From JAFGUB01 sp050305515 (lineage in GTDB: Bacteria; Campylobacterota; Campylobacteria; Campylobacterales; Sulfurimonadaceae), in the NCBI GenBank assembly GCA_050305515.1, contig JBNLFL010000040.1, forward strand, positions 62,001 to 126,000: 64,000 nucleotides of DNA. The letters are read 5' to 3'. This document shows, piece by piece, positions 16,930-24,772 of this stretch (its first letter is position 1; each line of letters opens with the position of its first letter). Both the position numbers and the translations under genes were made by a program. The notes below the pieces were generated by a model, which had not been told where the DNA came from, made no database searches, and saw only the letters and a program-made list of their open reading frames with translations.

Positions 16930-18855
16930 TCAATGTGCCAGTAACGTTTCTGCCAGCATTCCCTGAATGGTTTTAATGCCAAGCTCCTGGAGTTTTTCAA
17001 GCTGCTCCGGAGTGCGTACGCCGGTGGCAATGAGCTCGATACCCATGGAATCTCCCATCAGCTGCAGGGCATGAATGCCCTCTTTCGTCTGGTCGAGGAA
17101 GAAGGCGACATCGGCTTTGATAAACTGCGGCCGGATCTCCTGCAGGTAGGTGTAGTCTCTGGATTGGCCCGAGAACTGGTTGATGCCGACGCGGCAGCCG
17201 AAGCTGTCAAAAAGGGCATCAAACTGTCTGACCAGTTCAAGGTTTTTCAGTACGATGGCATCGGAGATCTCGAAAGCGAGCTTGAACGGCATCGCTTTGC
17301 TGTAGCGCTCCAGAAGGTGGCGCAGCTGCTCGAATGCCTGCGGCGATTTGACGAACTCCGTAGAGAGGCGGATAGAGAATTCTGCGGCACTCTCAAGCGG
17401 CGGATTTTCAAACAGCTTTCTAAGCGCGACAAGATACATCTGCGGCAGCTGTCCGAGTGCGATGGCTTCGGGTGCGAAATTGCCGTAGGAGTAGATGGTG
17501 TCATCGGCATCATGGATGGTAAAGGTCATGACTTTCTGAATCATCTGTGACTTTCGGGTATCGAGAACCGGCCAGAATGCCAGATGGAAGAAATCATGGT
17601 TGATCGCGTTGGTGATGACGGTGCGCCACTGCTCTTTCCCCATGGCGTTTTTTTCATCCTTGCTCTCGAAAAGATAGGTGTTGTCATCTTCACGCGCTTT
17701 GGCGTGAGTGAGGGCATAGTCAACTTTGGTCATCAGCGTGGGGATGTCGAGTCCGCTGACATAGCGGAAGAGGCCTATCTTGATATCGCAGTCATGTTCA
17801 CCCAGCTGATGGGCCGCTTTGAGTGCTTCCATGGCGCGGTTGATGCGTCTGGCAATCTCGCTGCCTTCGTCACTCTCGCAGTTGGGCAGGAGCATGGCGA
17901 ATTCGGTGCCGTTGACGCGTGCGACGATGTGCTCATCGAAATGGGTGGCCAGTTTTTCAAAAGCTTCGCCCAGTGCCCTGAAAAAGTCGTCTGCTTTCTG
18001 GCGGCCCAGTTTCTGGTTGACGACCTCCGCCCCTTCAAACGCCACCATCATCATCATGCCGCCGTTGCGTTCATTGGCGAGTTCGAGTATCTCGGGAAGC
18101 TTGAGCATCAGGTAGCGGCGGTTGAAGAGTTTGGTAACCGGATCGTTGTACATCAGCTCGCGGTTGCGTGCCATCGCTTCGTTGCCCTTTTCGAAGATCT
18201 CCTTGACCTTGGTGACCATGGCGTTCATCCCCTTGACGACATCCTTGAACTCGGTTGTAAAAGGTATCTGCTCCTGAAAGATGAAACGGTTGTGCAAAAT
18301 GGCTTCAGCCTGACTCTGGACACTTTTGAGCGGTTTGAGGACGACATGGAGCAGGGCGTTGAGTACGATGAGGCTGATGAGCGCGATGAGCCCGAAGGAG
18401 AGCAGCAGGTCACGAAAGGTACGGTAGAGCTGTACATAGGCACTGGCCGGATCGCTCTGGACAAAAAGCATTCCTACGGGGTTCCATCCGGCCGAGACCT
18501 GTGCATTGGCTTCGGGGGCATGAATGGTGATGGTTTCCAAAAACCACTCCGGGACATCGGGTTTGGACTGTTCGGCAATACGTTCATAGACCATGGTGTC
18601 ATCCATATCGATCAGGGCGATACGGATATAGTGGCCGCTGTCAAAATTGGCGTTGATCATGGTCTCCATAGTACCGGCATCTCCCTGGGCGGTTCCGAGT
18701 GAGAGACTCAGTGACGATGCGGTATTTTTGGCATCCTCATACAACCCTTCCTGAACGGCGCGGTTGGCATTTTGAAAACTGAGCACCATGATGGCACCAA
18801 GAATCAGCAATAAGACCATGGAGAGCAGAAGGGCCATCTGTTTATAGAGAGTCAT
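16930..18855 (-). CDS. lapD: LapD-like c-di-GMP receptor (degenerate GGDEF-EAL)
   Basis: Inner-membrane receptor that, when c-di-GMP is bound, holds the periplasmic protease LapG inactive. About 641 residues: TM helix 1 (8-28), a periplasmic LapD_MoxY_N-like domain with the typical hydrophobic-tryptophan W loop (VSAGWNPVGMLFVQS), TM helix 2 near 155-175, HAMP, GGDEF and EAL. The GGDEF site reads NGTEF and the EAL motif reads VMTFTI, so both enzyme sites are lost, as expected for a receptor. Start 18855 overlaps the lapG stop by 4 nt. Name based on domain order plus lapG partnership. Confidence 0.88.
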   Translation of the reverse strand: MTLYKQMALLLSMVLLLILGAIMVLSFQNANRAVQEGLYEDAKNTASSLSLSLGTAQGDAGTMETMINANFDSGHYIRIALIDMDDTMVYERIAEQSKPDVPEWFLETITIHAPEANAQVSAGWNPVGMLFVQSDPASAYVQLYRTFRDLLLSFGLIALISLIVLNALLHVVLKPLKSVQSQAEAILHNRFIFQEQIPFTTEFKDVVKGMNAMVTKVKEIFEKGNEAMARNRELMYNDPVTKLFNRRYLMLKLPEILELANERNGGMMMMVAFEGAEVVNQKLGRQKADDFFRALGEAFEKLATHFDEHIVARVNGTEFAMLLPNCESDEGSEIARRINRAMEALKAAHQLGEHDCDIKIGLFRYVSGLDIPTLMTKVDYALTHAKAREDDNTYLFESKDEKNAMGKEQWRTVITNAINHDFFHLAFWPVLDTRKSQMIQKVMTFTIHDADDTIYSYGNFAPEAIALGQLPQMYLVALRKLFENPPLESAAEFSIRLSTEFVKSPQAFEQLRHLLERYSKAMPFKLAFEISDAIVLKNLELVRQFDALFDSFGCRVGINQFSGQSRDYTYLQEIRPQFIKADVAFFLDQTKEGIHALQLMGDSMGIELIATGVRTPEQLEKLQELGIKTIQGMLAETLLAH

Positions 18856-19490
18856 AACACATTCCTTTTCATGTTTTCGATGAGGATATCCCACTTTTTG
18901 TGGGTTTTGTCGCTGCGCTGGATGGATTTGCCCTGCTGCCCCTTGCGGCTGGCGAGGTAGAGCGAATCCCCGTTGAAATTATAGACCGGCACGAGGTCAC
19001 GGCGCTCATTGGCGGGAAAAATTTTCAGATTGTAATTGCCCAGAACCAGTGGAATCGATTTTGGGGTTTCAAAATAGGTAAGAACCATGTGCGCCTGCTG
19101 GTATTTCAGTGATTTGACGTAGGAAAAGTAGAGTTTTTCGCTGGGGATGCCCAGATGACGCAGCGCGAAATATTTGGCGATGACGTAATCTTCGCAGTCA
19201 CCCCGGTCGCGTCCGAGAAACTCAAGCGGCGTAGCCCAGTAGTCGTTGGCGCCGTAATTCTGCATGTCCGAACTGTAGGGGACAAGATTGTAAAAGTCGT
19301 TAACGCCCTGAAGTTTTTCCATGACGCTTTTGTCTTTGAGTTCGGCAAGTGTTTTGTTGAGCAGTTCGAAACGGTTTTTTGCCTGCGGGCCGTACTTCTT
19401 TTCAATCGCCTTGATGATTGCATCCGTGACATAGGGCTCGGCGACGAGCAGCGTCAGGAGTGCGGCGATGAGAAAAAAGCGGCGTATCAA
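18852..19490 (-). CDS. lapG: LapG-like periplasmic cysteine protease
   Basis: Transglutaminase-like cysteine protease (BTLCP family) that cuts large surface adhesins to release biofilm. 212 residues with a signal peptide; the nucleophile C99 sits in DRGDCEDYVIAKYFALR and the histidine H134 in QQAHMVLTYF. The third catalytic residue, normally Asp in a VLDN motif, reads VLGN here, so D is replaced by G at about residue 151. Translation appears to start at TTG 19490, just after the stop of the small upstream gene. The adhesin substrate is not in this window. Confidence 0.87.
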   Translation of the reverse strand: MIRRFFLIAALLTLLVAEPYVTDAIIKAIEKKYGPQAKNRFELLNKTLAELKDKSVMEKLQGVNDFYNLVPYSSDMQNYGANDYWATPLEFLGRDRGDCEDYVIAKYFALRHLGIPSEKLYFSYVKSLKYQQAHMVLTYFETPKSIPLVLGNYNLKIFPANERRDLVPVYNFNGDSLYLASRKGQQGKSIQRSDKTHKKWDILIENMKRNVL

Positions 19491-19492
19491 AG

Positions 19493-19690
19493 TTAACGCC
19501 GGACTTTCCGGTCACCGCGATTTTTCTGTTTGAGTCGCGTGATAACGTCTTTGAGCTGTGCTTTCTCTTCGAGCAGCTCGTCACGGATCTTATGCTCTTC
19601 GCTTCCGTCAACTTCGGGGTCGTATTCGACCGTCTCCGGCTGATAGTTTTTAAGCATTTTTTCGATCTCTTCCTTGCTTAAAGGTGCCAT
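19493..19690 (-). CDS. Small charged protein upstream of lapG
   Basis: 65 residues, highly charged, predicted coiled coil (EEHKIRDELLEEKAQLKDVITRLKQK), no signal peptide. It begins MAPLSKEEIEKML and stops 2 bp before the lapG start, so it heads a three-gene operon with lapG and lapD. A GGAAG ribosome site and a TATAAT box (minus strand, 19723-19728) precede it. Function unknown. Confidence 0.65.
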   Translation of the reverse strand: MAPLSKEEIEKMLKNYQPETVEYDPEVDGSEEHKIRDELLEEKAQLKDVITRLKQKNRGDRKVRR

Positions 19691-19700
19691 CAGTACTTCC

Positions 19701-19710
19701 TTACATGTAA
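19701..19710. repeat. TTACATGTAA palindrome upstream of the lapG operon
   Basis: Exact copy 10 bp before the small coiled-coil gene, again directly preceding a ribosome-binding site (GGAAG). Confidence 0.75.
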
Positions 19711-19724
19711 GCTTGAGTCTTAAT

Positions 19725-19744
19725 TATAGCAAAGCGTTGCTATA
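19725..19744 (-). promoter_or_regulatory. Perfect inverted repeat overlapping a -10 box
   Basis: Eight-bp arms TATAGCAA/TTGCTATA with loop AGCG. On the minus strand the distal arm forms most of a TATAAT box for the lapG operon. It could be an operator or the terminator of the exosortase pair upstream; sequence alone does not decide. Confidence 0.45.
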
Positions 19745-19839
19745 GGATACGGGCGATACGTTCCAGAAAGCGACCGCGTGTTTCGTGAATACGCACTGGA
19801 AGTCCATCCGGGCCTGCCGCATAAAAAAAGTTTGAAAAT

Positions 19840-20475
19840 CTACAGAGAGGGAAGCTCTGCCGGAGCGTGATTGTTCTGCTCCGCTTCAAAACGCCACCAT
19901 AACAAAATGGCGATGAGAAAAGGTTCGAAGCGCGCCGCATAGGAGTTCAGCAGCATTCCGAGGTTTTCAAGCAGCGTGACGGGCAGGGTGAAACGGCTCA
20001 GGTAAAACTGCAGCAGCGGCGAGGTCTCGGTCGTTCCGGCGAAAAGCGATACGGCAATCACGCTCAGAGTGACCAGATGCAGTGCCACAAGTGCGCCCAT
20101 GCCAATAAGTGCCAAACGGATTTTTTCGCGCCTTGCACCGCCAAAGGTGAAGATGAGCGCAGTTAAGAGCGAGAGGGTCATCGGTACGTTGAAGGTCACT
20201 GACTCGACATCGAGACTCAGATCCATAACGAAAGGTGCCATCATGCCTCGTGGCCCGAGAATCGGGGTGGAGTTGGAGATGGAAAAGGTAATCTCGCGCC
20301 CATGCATGGTACTTTGTGTTACATGTAAGTCATATTTCCATGCTGCCGCACGAAACGAAAGTTCGGTCACGAAGCGATTGTAAGGATTTTTCAAGACGAG
20401 CCATGAAGGCAGGAATATCGCATAGGCGAGAACAAAAAGGCCGAAAAGTTTAAGAACGCTGCTGCGGTTTGGCAT
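19840..20475 (-). CDS. Exosortase-associated membrane protein (putative)
   Basis: About 211 residues from MPNRSS (longer starts at 20487 or 20514 lie within the exosortase gene). Four likely membrane spans: residues 8-28, about 90-107, 118-140 and a C-terminal one; a periplasmic segment lies between the first two. I do not recognise the family, but it overlaps the end of the exosortase gene on the same strand, so a joint role in protein sorting or processing is likely. Low complexity of motifs prevents a firmer call. Confidence 0.6.
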   Translation of the reverse strand: MPNRSSVLKLFGLFVLAYAIFLPSWLVLKNPYNRFVTELSFRAAAWKYDLHVTQSTMHGREITFSISNSTPILGPRGMMAPFVMDLSLDVESVTFNVPMTLSLLTALIFTFGGARREKIRLALIGMGALVALHLVTLSVIAVSLFAGTTETSPLLQFYLSRFTLPVTLLENLGMLLNSYAARFEPFLIAILLWWRFEAEQNNHAPAELPSL

Positions 20476-20950
20476 GGCGGCTGACATTTTGCAGGTAGAT
20501 AAGAAAAGCCACAAAAGCGATGGCGATCATGATGCTCTGGGTGATGTATTCATGCATGATGGGGAACACCGTAGGGTGGTATTCGAGTACCCAGGCCAAA
20601 ATGGCAATACGGATGAGGTTGAAAAACTGTAAAAAGATGGAGCCCAGAATCACGCCCAGAAGACGTGCCTTCCATGAAGCCGGATACGCCAGCACCGCTG
20701 CGGTAAAAAGGAGGATGGCTTCAAGTCCGTTGCAGCCGAATTTGACTTCCATAATGGCATTGGAAAGGTGTAAAAAGGCGCCCTGTGCCGTGACGGGAAT
20801 CTGAATGAGATCAATGAGATAGCGACTGAGATAGACGACACCCCCGGTATAGTACTCATCAAGCCGGAGCAGGTCATGGACGGGCTTGTAATCCACCAGT
20901 ATAAAAGCGATGATCATGTAAATAACATAAAGAATTATAAAGCGTTTCAT
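20450..20950 (-). CDS. Exosortase/archaeosortase-family transpeptidase (short, XrtH-like)
   Basis: Multi-pass membrane protease/transpeptidase that cleaves C-terminal sorting signals. 166 residues with the three family active-site residues in order: C73 in KFGCNGLEA, R114 in NLIRIAIL and H133 in MHEYITQS, each at the edge of a membrane helix. The short length fits the XrtH group rather than EpsH-type exosortases. Its partner protein overlaps downstream. Substrates with a PEP-CTERM-like tail are not visible in the window. Confidence 0.83.
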   Translation of the reverse strand: MKRFIILYVIYMIIAFILVDYKPVHDLLRLDEYYTGGVVYLSRYLIDLIQIPVTAQGAFLHLSNAIMEVKFGCNGLEAILLFTAAVLAYPASWKARLLGVILGSIFLQFFNLIRIAILAWVLEYHPTVFPIMHEYITQSIMIAIAFVAFLIYLQNVSRHAKPQQRS

Positions 20951-20986
20951 TGCCGCAGTATAGCCTAGAGAAGTTTATAAAGAGGG

Positions 20987-20992
20987 TATAAT
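20987..20992 (+). promoter_or_regulatory. TATAAT -10 box close to the mnmG start
   Basis: Perfect TATAAT whose last base is 8 bp before the mnmG ATG. Transcription would begin about 7 bp downstream, at or beside the ATG, predicting a leaderless or nearly leaderless mRNA. Confidence 0.5.
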
Positions 20993-20999
20993 TCGCCTT

Positions 21000-22910
21000 A
21001 TGAATAATCAACATTATGACATTATTGTAGTCGGCGGCGGTCATGCCGGTATTGAAGCATCTCTGGCCGCGGCACGCATGGGTAATAAAACCCTGCTGAT
21101 CTCCATTTTGGCGGAACAGGTCGGAGCGACGAGCTGTAACCCTGCGGTTGGCGGACTTGCCAAAGGGCATCTGGTGCGCGAACTCGATGCGCTCGGCGGC
21201 GAGATGGGACGCATTACCGACGAAGCGGGTATTCAGTTTCGCATTCTCAATGCGGCCAAAGGTCCTGCGGTACGCGGCAGCCGTGCCCAGATCGATATGG
21301 ACCGCTACCGCATCATTGCGCGCAATCTCATACTTAACACTCCCAATCTGGATCTGGTTCAGGAGCTTGTAGAAGCGCTGATTGTCGAGAACGGTGCCGT
21401 GAAGGGTGTCAGGACACAGCTGCTTAATGTGTATGAGGCCAAGAAGGTGATTCTGACCACCGGAACGTTTCTGCGCGGCGTCGTGCATGTCGGCGAGATC
21501 ACGCAGCAGGCAGGGCGTTTTGGCGAGTTTGCCGCGAACAACCTCTCAAAATCACTGGTCGATGCGGGTTTACATGTAGGACGTCTCAAAACGGGTACCT
21601 GTCCGCGTGTCGACAGCTCCAGCATCGATTTTTCGGTCATGGAAGCGCAGCCGGGCGATGCGGTGCCGAGTCCGTTTAGTTTCCGAACCGATCGGGAACG
21701 TTTTGCAAAAGAGAAAGAGCAGGTTCCCTGCTACATCGCCTACACGAACGAAACGACGCACGAAGTGATTGAGGGCAATTTTCACCGGGCACCGCTTTTT
21801 ACCGGGCAGATCGAAGGGGTGGGGCCGCGTTACTGCCCCAGCATTGAAGACAAGATCAACCGCTTCCGCGACAAAGAGCGTCACCATCTTTTCATAGAAC
21901 CGCAGACGGCGGAGAACACGGAGTGCTACATCAACGGTATGAGTACGTCGCTGCCTCCGGACGTTCAGCAGGCGATGATCCACTCCGTCCACGGCATGGA
22001 AAATGCCAAAATCGTTCGCTACGGCTATGCGATTGAATATGACTATGTCGATCCGACGGAGCTGAAGCATTCCCTTGAGACCAAAAAAGTCGCCAACCTT
22101 TACTGCGCGGGGCAGATCAACGGCACCACCGGCTATGAAGAAGCCGCGGCGCAGGGACTGATGGCCGGGATTAACGCGGCACGCTCACTGCAGGATAAAG
22201 AGCCTCTGGTGCTGCGTCGGGATGAAGCCTATATCGGCGTACTGATTGATGATCTGGTCACCAAAGGCACGAAGGAGCCCTACCGCATGTTCACCTCCCG
22301 TGCCGAGTATCGGCTGCTGCTGCGCGAAGAGACGGCCGATCTGCGTCTGAGCCGCTATGGGCATGAACTGGGACTGCTCAGTGATACGGATATGGAACGG
22401 GTCGAGCACAAGCGTGCCGCTATCGAACACGGAACGCAACTGTCCAATGAGACTTTTTTTACGCCAAACAAGGAGTTTATTGCCTTTTTAGAAAGTATCG
22501 GCGAAGAGAAGATCAACGACATCCAGAGCGCGCAGCAGATTATGGCGCGAAAAACGTTTACACTCGAAAAAGTGGCAAAACTGCTGCCGCAGCTTGCAAA
22601 ATACGACGACTATATTCTTGAACAGATACTGGTCGAGGCAAAATATGCGCGCTATGTGGAGAAACAGCTCGAAGACATTGAGAAGATGAAAAATCTTTTA
22701 CATGTAAAGATCCCCGAAGGGTTCGATTTTGCTTCGGTATCGGGACTTTCCAAAGAGATTGTGGAAAAGCTCATGCGTTTCAATCCGCCGACACTCCAGG
22801 CCGCTTCGCAGATCAGCGGTATGACGCCTGCGGCACTAGATATTCTGCAGATTTACATCAAGATCGGTTGTCAAAAATCAAAAAGTTTGCGAATGAGTTA
22901 TAAAGATTGA
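21000..22910 (+). CDS. mnmG: tRNA uridine-5-carboxymethylaminomethyl modification enzyme MnmG, C-terminus replaced by transposon
   Basis: FAD enzyme that, with MnmE, adds the carboxymethylaminomethyl group to wobble uridine 34. 636 residues; N-terminal dinucleotide fold VVGGGHAGIEASLAAARMG, then TSCNPAVGGLAKGHLVRELDALGGEMG, and the conserved GQINGTTGYEEAAAQGL. The last 14 codons (from 22869) belong to the Tn7-like element: after ...YIKIG the protein reads CQKSKSLRMSYKD and stops. The original ending, four codons and TAA (A-K-K-Y-stop), survives at 47002-47016 beyond the element. Function is probably kept because only the extreme tail changed. Confidence 0.97.
   Translation: MNNQHYDIIVVGGGHAGIEASLAAARMGNKTLLISILAEQVGATSCNPAVGGLAKGHLVRELDALGGEMGRITDEAGIQFRILNAAKGPAVRGSRAQIDMDRYRIIARNLILNTPNLDLVQELVEALIVENGAVKGVRTQLLNVYEAKKVILTTGTFLRGVVHVGEITQQAGRFGEFAANNLSKSLVDAGLHVGRLKTGTCPRVDSSSIDFSVMEAQPGDAVPSPFSFRTDRERFAKEKEQVPCYIAYTNETTHEVIEGNFHRAPLFTGQIEGVGPRYCPSIEDKINRFRDKERHHLFIEPQTAENTECYINGMSTSLPPDVQQAMIHSVHGMENAKIVRYGYAIEYDYVDPTELKHSLETKKVANLYCAGQINGTTGYEEAAAQGLMAGINAARSLQDKEPLVLRRDEAYIGVLIDDLVTKGTKEPYRMFTSRAEYRLLLREETADLRLSRYGHELGLLSDTDMERVEHKRAAIEHGTQLSNETFFTPNKEFIAFLESIGEEKINDIQSAQQIMARKTFTLEKVAKLLPQLAKYDDYILEQILVEAKYARYVEKQLEDIEKMKNLLHVKIPEGFDFASVSGLSKEIVEKLMRFNPPTLQAASQISGMTPAALDILQIYIKIGCQKSKSLRMSYKD
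22864..22868. repeat. Target-site duplication, left copy
   Basis: TCGGT directly before the left transposon end, identical to 46997-47001. Five bp is the duplication length of Tn7-type transposition. Confidence 0.92.
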
Positions 22911-22936
22911 TAATAAGAACTCAAAAGTTTGATAAC
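22869..22936. repeat. Left transposon end with three TnsB-type sites
   Basis: Starts TGTCA at 22869. Repeats follow the consensus AAAGTTTGATAAT: 22882-22894 (AAAGTTTGCGAAT), 22902-22914 (AAAGATTGATAAT) and 22924-22936 (AAAGTTTGATAAC), 20 and 22 bp apart. The third lies 11 bp before the start of the left-end gene and could let the transposase repress it. Confidence 0.88.
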
Positions 22937-22947
22937 GGATGAAGTGA

Positions 22948-24645
22948 ATGGCGAAATCAAAAAGAATCGTACCTGATTTTATGTTAGACAATCCGGATGA
23001 CTCTTTTATATTTTTGATGCCGCTGAGTTTGAAGCCTGATCAGGAAGAAGATATTGCTAATAGCTACTTTAATGTAGCCGTTAAAAACCTCACTACCAAA
23101 GAATACTTCGAGGCACAAATGGCACCGGAAGTTTTTTTTACACACTATAAACTTCAAACAGCCTATAAGAACGGCAAGCTCGACCGGCAAAGAAACAAAA
23201 AAAGCCCGGTATATGATCAGGATATTCATCTCGATACAGTCTTGAATGGACAAGAGTATGATGTTTCCCTCGAGTCCGTGTTGCCGCAACAGCTTATGGG
23301 ACAGCTACTTGACTGGACTTACCAGAATTTTATGGACGAAGTAAAGCGAATACGTTGCTACTTGACCGGAGAACGCAAAAGAATAATCATACCCCATTAT
23401 GCGATTGCCACGTACTATTATTACCGTTCAACGACATTGCGCGAAGCAACATTAAAATGTGATCTAGGCGATCTGTATTATGGGTACAGCTGTGACCCTT
23501 CGGATGCTTCGATCATCGTTCCCAAATATGTTCCAGAAGACGATGCACCCTTTTTACATCGTTTCTTATGCCAGGATTCAGCCGCTAAAGCATTTGATGA
23601 CATAGGTGCATATATCAAAAACTATATGAAAGTTGTTAAAGATAAAAACCCCAAAGCAATAATTAATAAAATGCCTATCAAAGCAAAATTTCCAGCGAAA
23701 GATCAATTTACAATTTCATGTAGAATGAGTCACCTGTACGATAAAAAGGAAAAGCAGCATTATTTTTATATACATCAAATTACCGATGATGATTCGCCGA
23801 TAGGATTTTCGAAGTTTACAACTTTCTTTCAGGGCAAAAAGATCGTAACGGATACAAATGATATAGACAATCTGCCAGTGGTACCTGTCAAAAATCCATC
23901 AGATACTTCTGAACGTCTAAAACCTGAGCATGCAAGCAGACAATACAGACAGAACTCGATTACAACGACGCGAAAGAAAAAATGCAGCAGTCTTTCGGGT
24001 ATTGAAATGTCAACTGATAGGATCACTGACGAAGAAGTCTTAGAGAAACTAAAAATCATCGAAGAAACACTAGCGAATGAAGAGGTCGATCAAAGCTTGA
24101 CTGACGCTTCCGGCAATGGCGAAAAAAAAACGCGAAAAACCAGAGTCTCATCCAAAGGGAAAGGGCTTATTCAGCAGGGTATGACAGAGTTAACTAACAA
24201 TTTCGATGAATTTCGACAATACCTGGAGTATATGCATACCCAAAAAGAGATTGTGAATCTCCAGGAATACGGGCCGGAAAAAATGGCTACCGTGATGGAC
24301 GGGAAAGACGGGTCTCCCAACCCGAAATGTATGCTGCGCGGCAGCGAACGGCAATATGTTGCGGCGACGTTTCAGTATAAAAACTCTTATGCGGGACTGC
24401 TGGAGCTCGAAAACAGCGGATCGACGAGTACGTGGGTTGTCTCTTCAAAAGAAGCTTTCGGAGTCGAGATATTCGATAGGTTTTTGGAGCACTATGTTGA
24501 AGATAATATGGCTGTCAACGACATGAAAAAAATGTACGGAAAGGAGTCTGTAGTCAGGTTTGGAACCAAAAACCACGAGCGAACTTCGAAACTTCAAACA
24601 ACCCATATCATCAGGTGGGTTGCGGGAGTTTTGGGGAAAGTTTGA
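22948..24645 (+). CDS. Transposon-end protein, possibly TnsE-like
   Basis: 565 residues, not firmly recognised. The N-terminal part (1-300) has no motif I can name. A lysine/arginine-rich linker (about 325-400) precedes a C-terminal domain of about 150 residues with YVAATFQYKNSYAGLLELE, STSTWVVSS and a basic ending KNHERTSKLQTTHIIRWV. Size and position in a Tn7-like element resemble TnsE (538 residues in Tn7), which directs insertion into replicating plasmids; the C-terminal domain is what suggests this. It is the only rightward gene in the element and converges on sspH. A cargo protein is the alternative. Confidence 0.45.
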   Translation: MAKSKRIVPDFMLDNPDDSFIFLMPLSLKPDQEEDIANSYFNVAVKNLTTKEYFEAQMAPEVFFTHYKLQTAYKNGKLDRQRNKKSPVYDQDIHLDTVLNGQEYDVSLESVLPQQLMGQLLDWTYQNFMDEVKRIRCYLTGERKRIIIPHYAIATYYYYRSTTLREATLKCDLGDLYYGYSCDPSDASIIVPKYVPEDDAPFLHRFLCQDSAAKAFDDIGAYIKNYMKVVKDKNPKAIINKMPIKAKFPAKDQFTISCRMSHLYDKKEKQHYFYIHQITDDDSPIGFSKFTTFFQGKKIVTDTNDIDNLPVVPVKNPSDTSERLKPEHASRQYRQNSITTTRKKKCSSLSGIEMSTDRITDEEVLEKLKIIEETLANEEVDQSLTDASGNGEKKTRKTRVSSKGKGLIQQGMTELTNNFDEFRQYLEYMHTQKEIVNLQEYGPEKMATVMDGKDGSPNPKCMLRGSERQYVAATFQYKNSYAGLLELENSGSTSTWVVSSKEAFGVEIFDRFLEHYVEDNMAVNDMKKMYGKESVVRFGTKNHERTSKLQTTHIIRWVAGVLGKV

Positions 24646-24772
24646 ATGAACAACTGATTCAAAAAATTCTCAGCCTCTTTTGTCGGGTCATTGATGTAGA
24701 CGACAATATACTAAATATGTAAAAAGTTCTATATGAAATCAATATATATACAATTACGATACATAAAGTTTA

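Noticed and set aside
19740..19940. 66-codon open frame overlapping the exosortase partner gene
   Set aside because: Its first half is a shadow of the overlapping gene. The end (FYAAGPDGLPVRIHETRG) looks protein-like, but there is no start or ribosome site of its own; at most a remnant.
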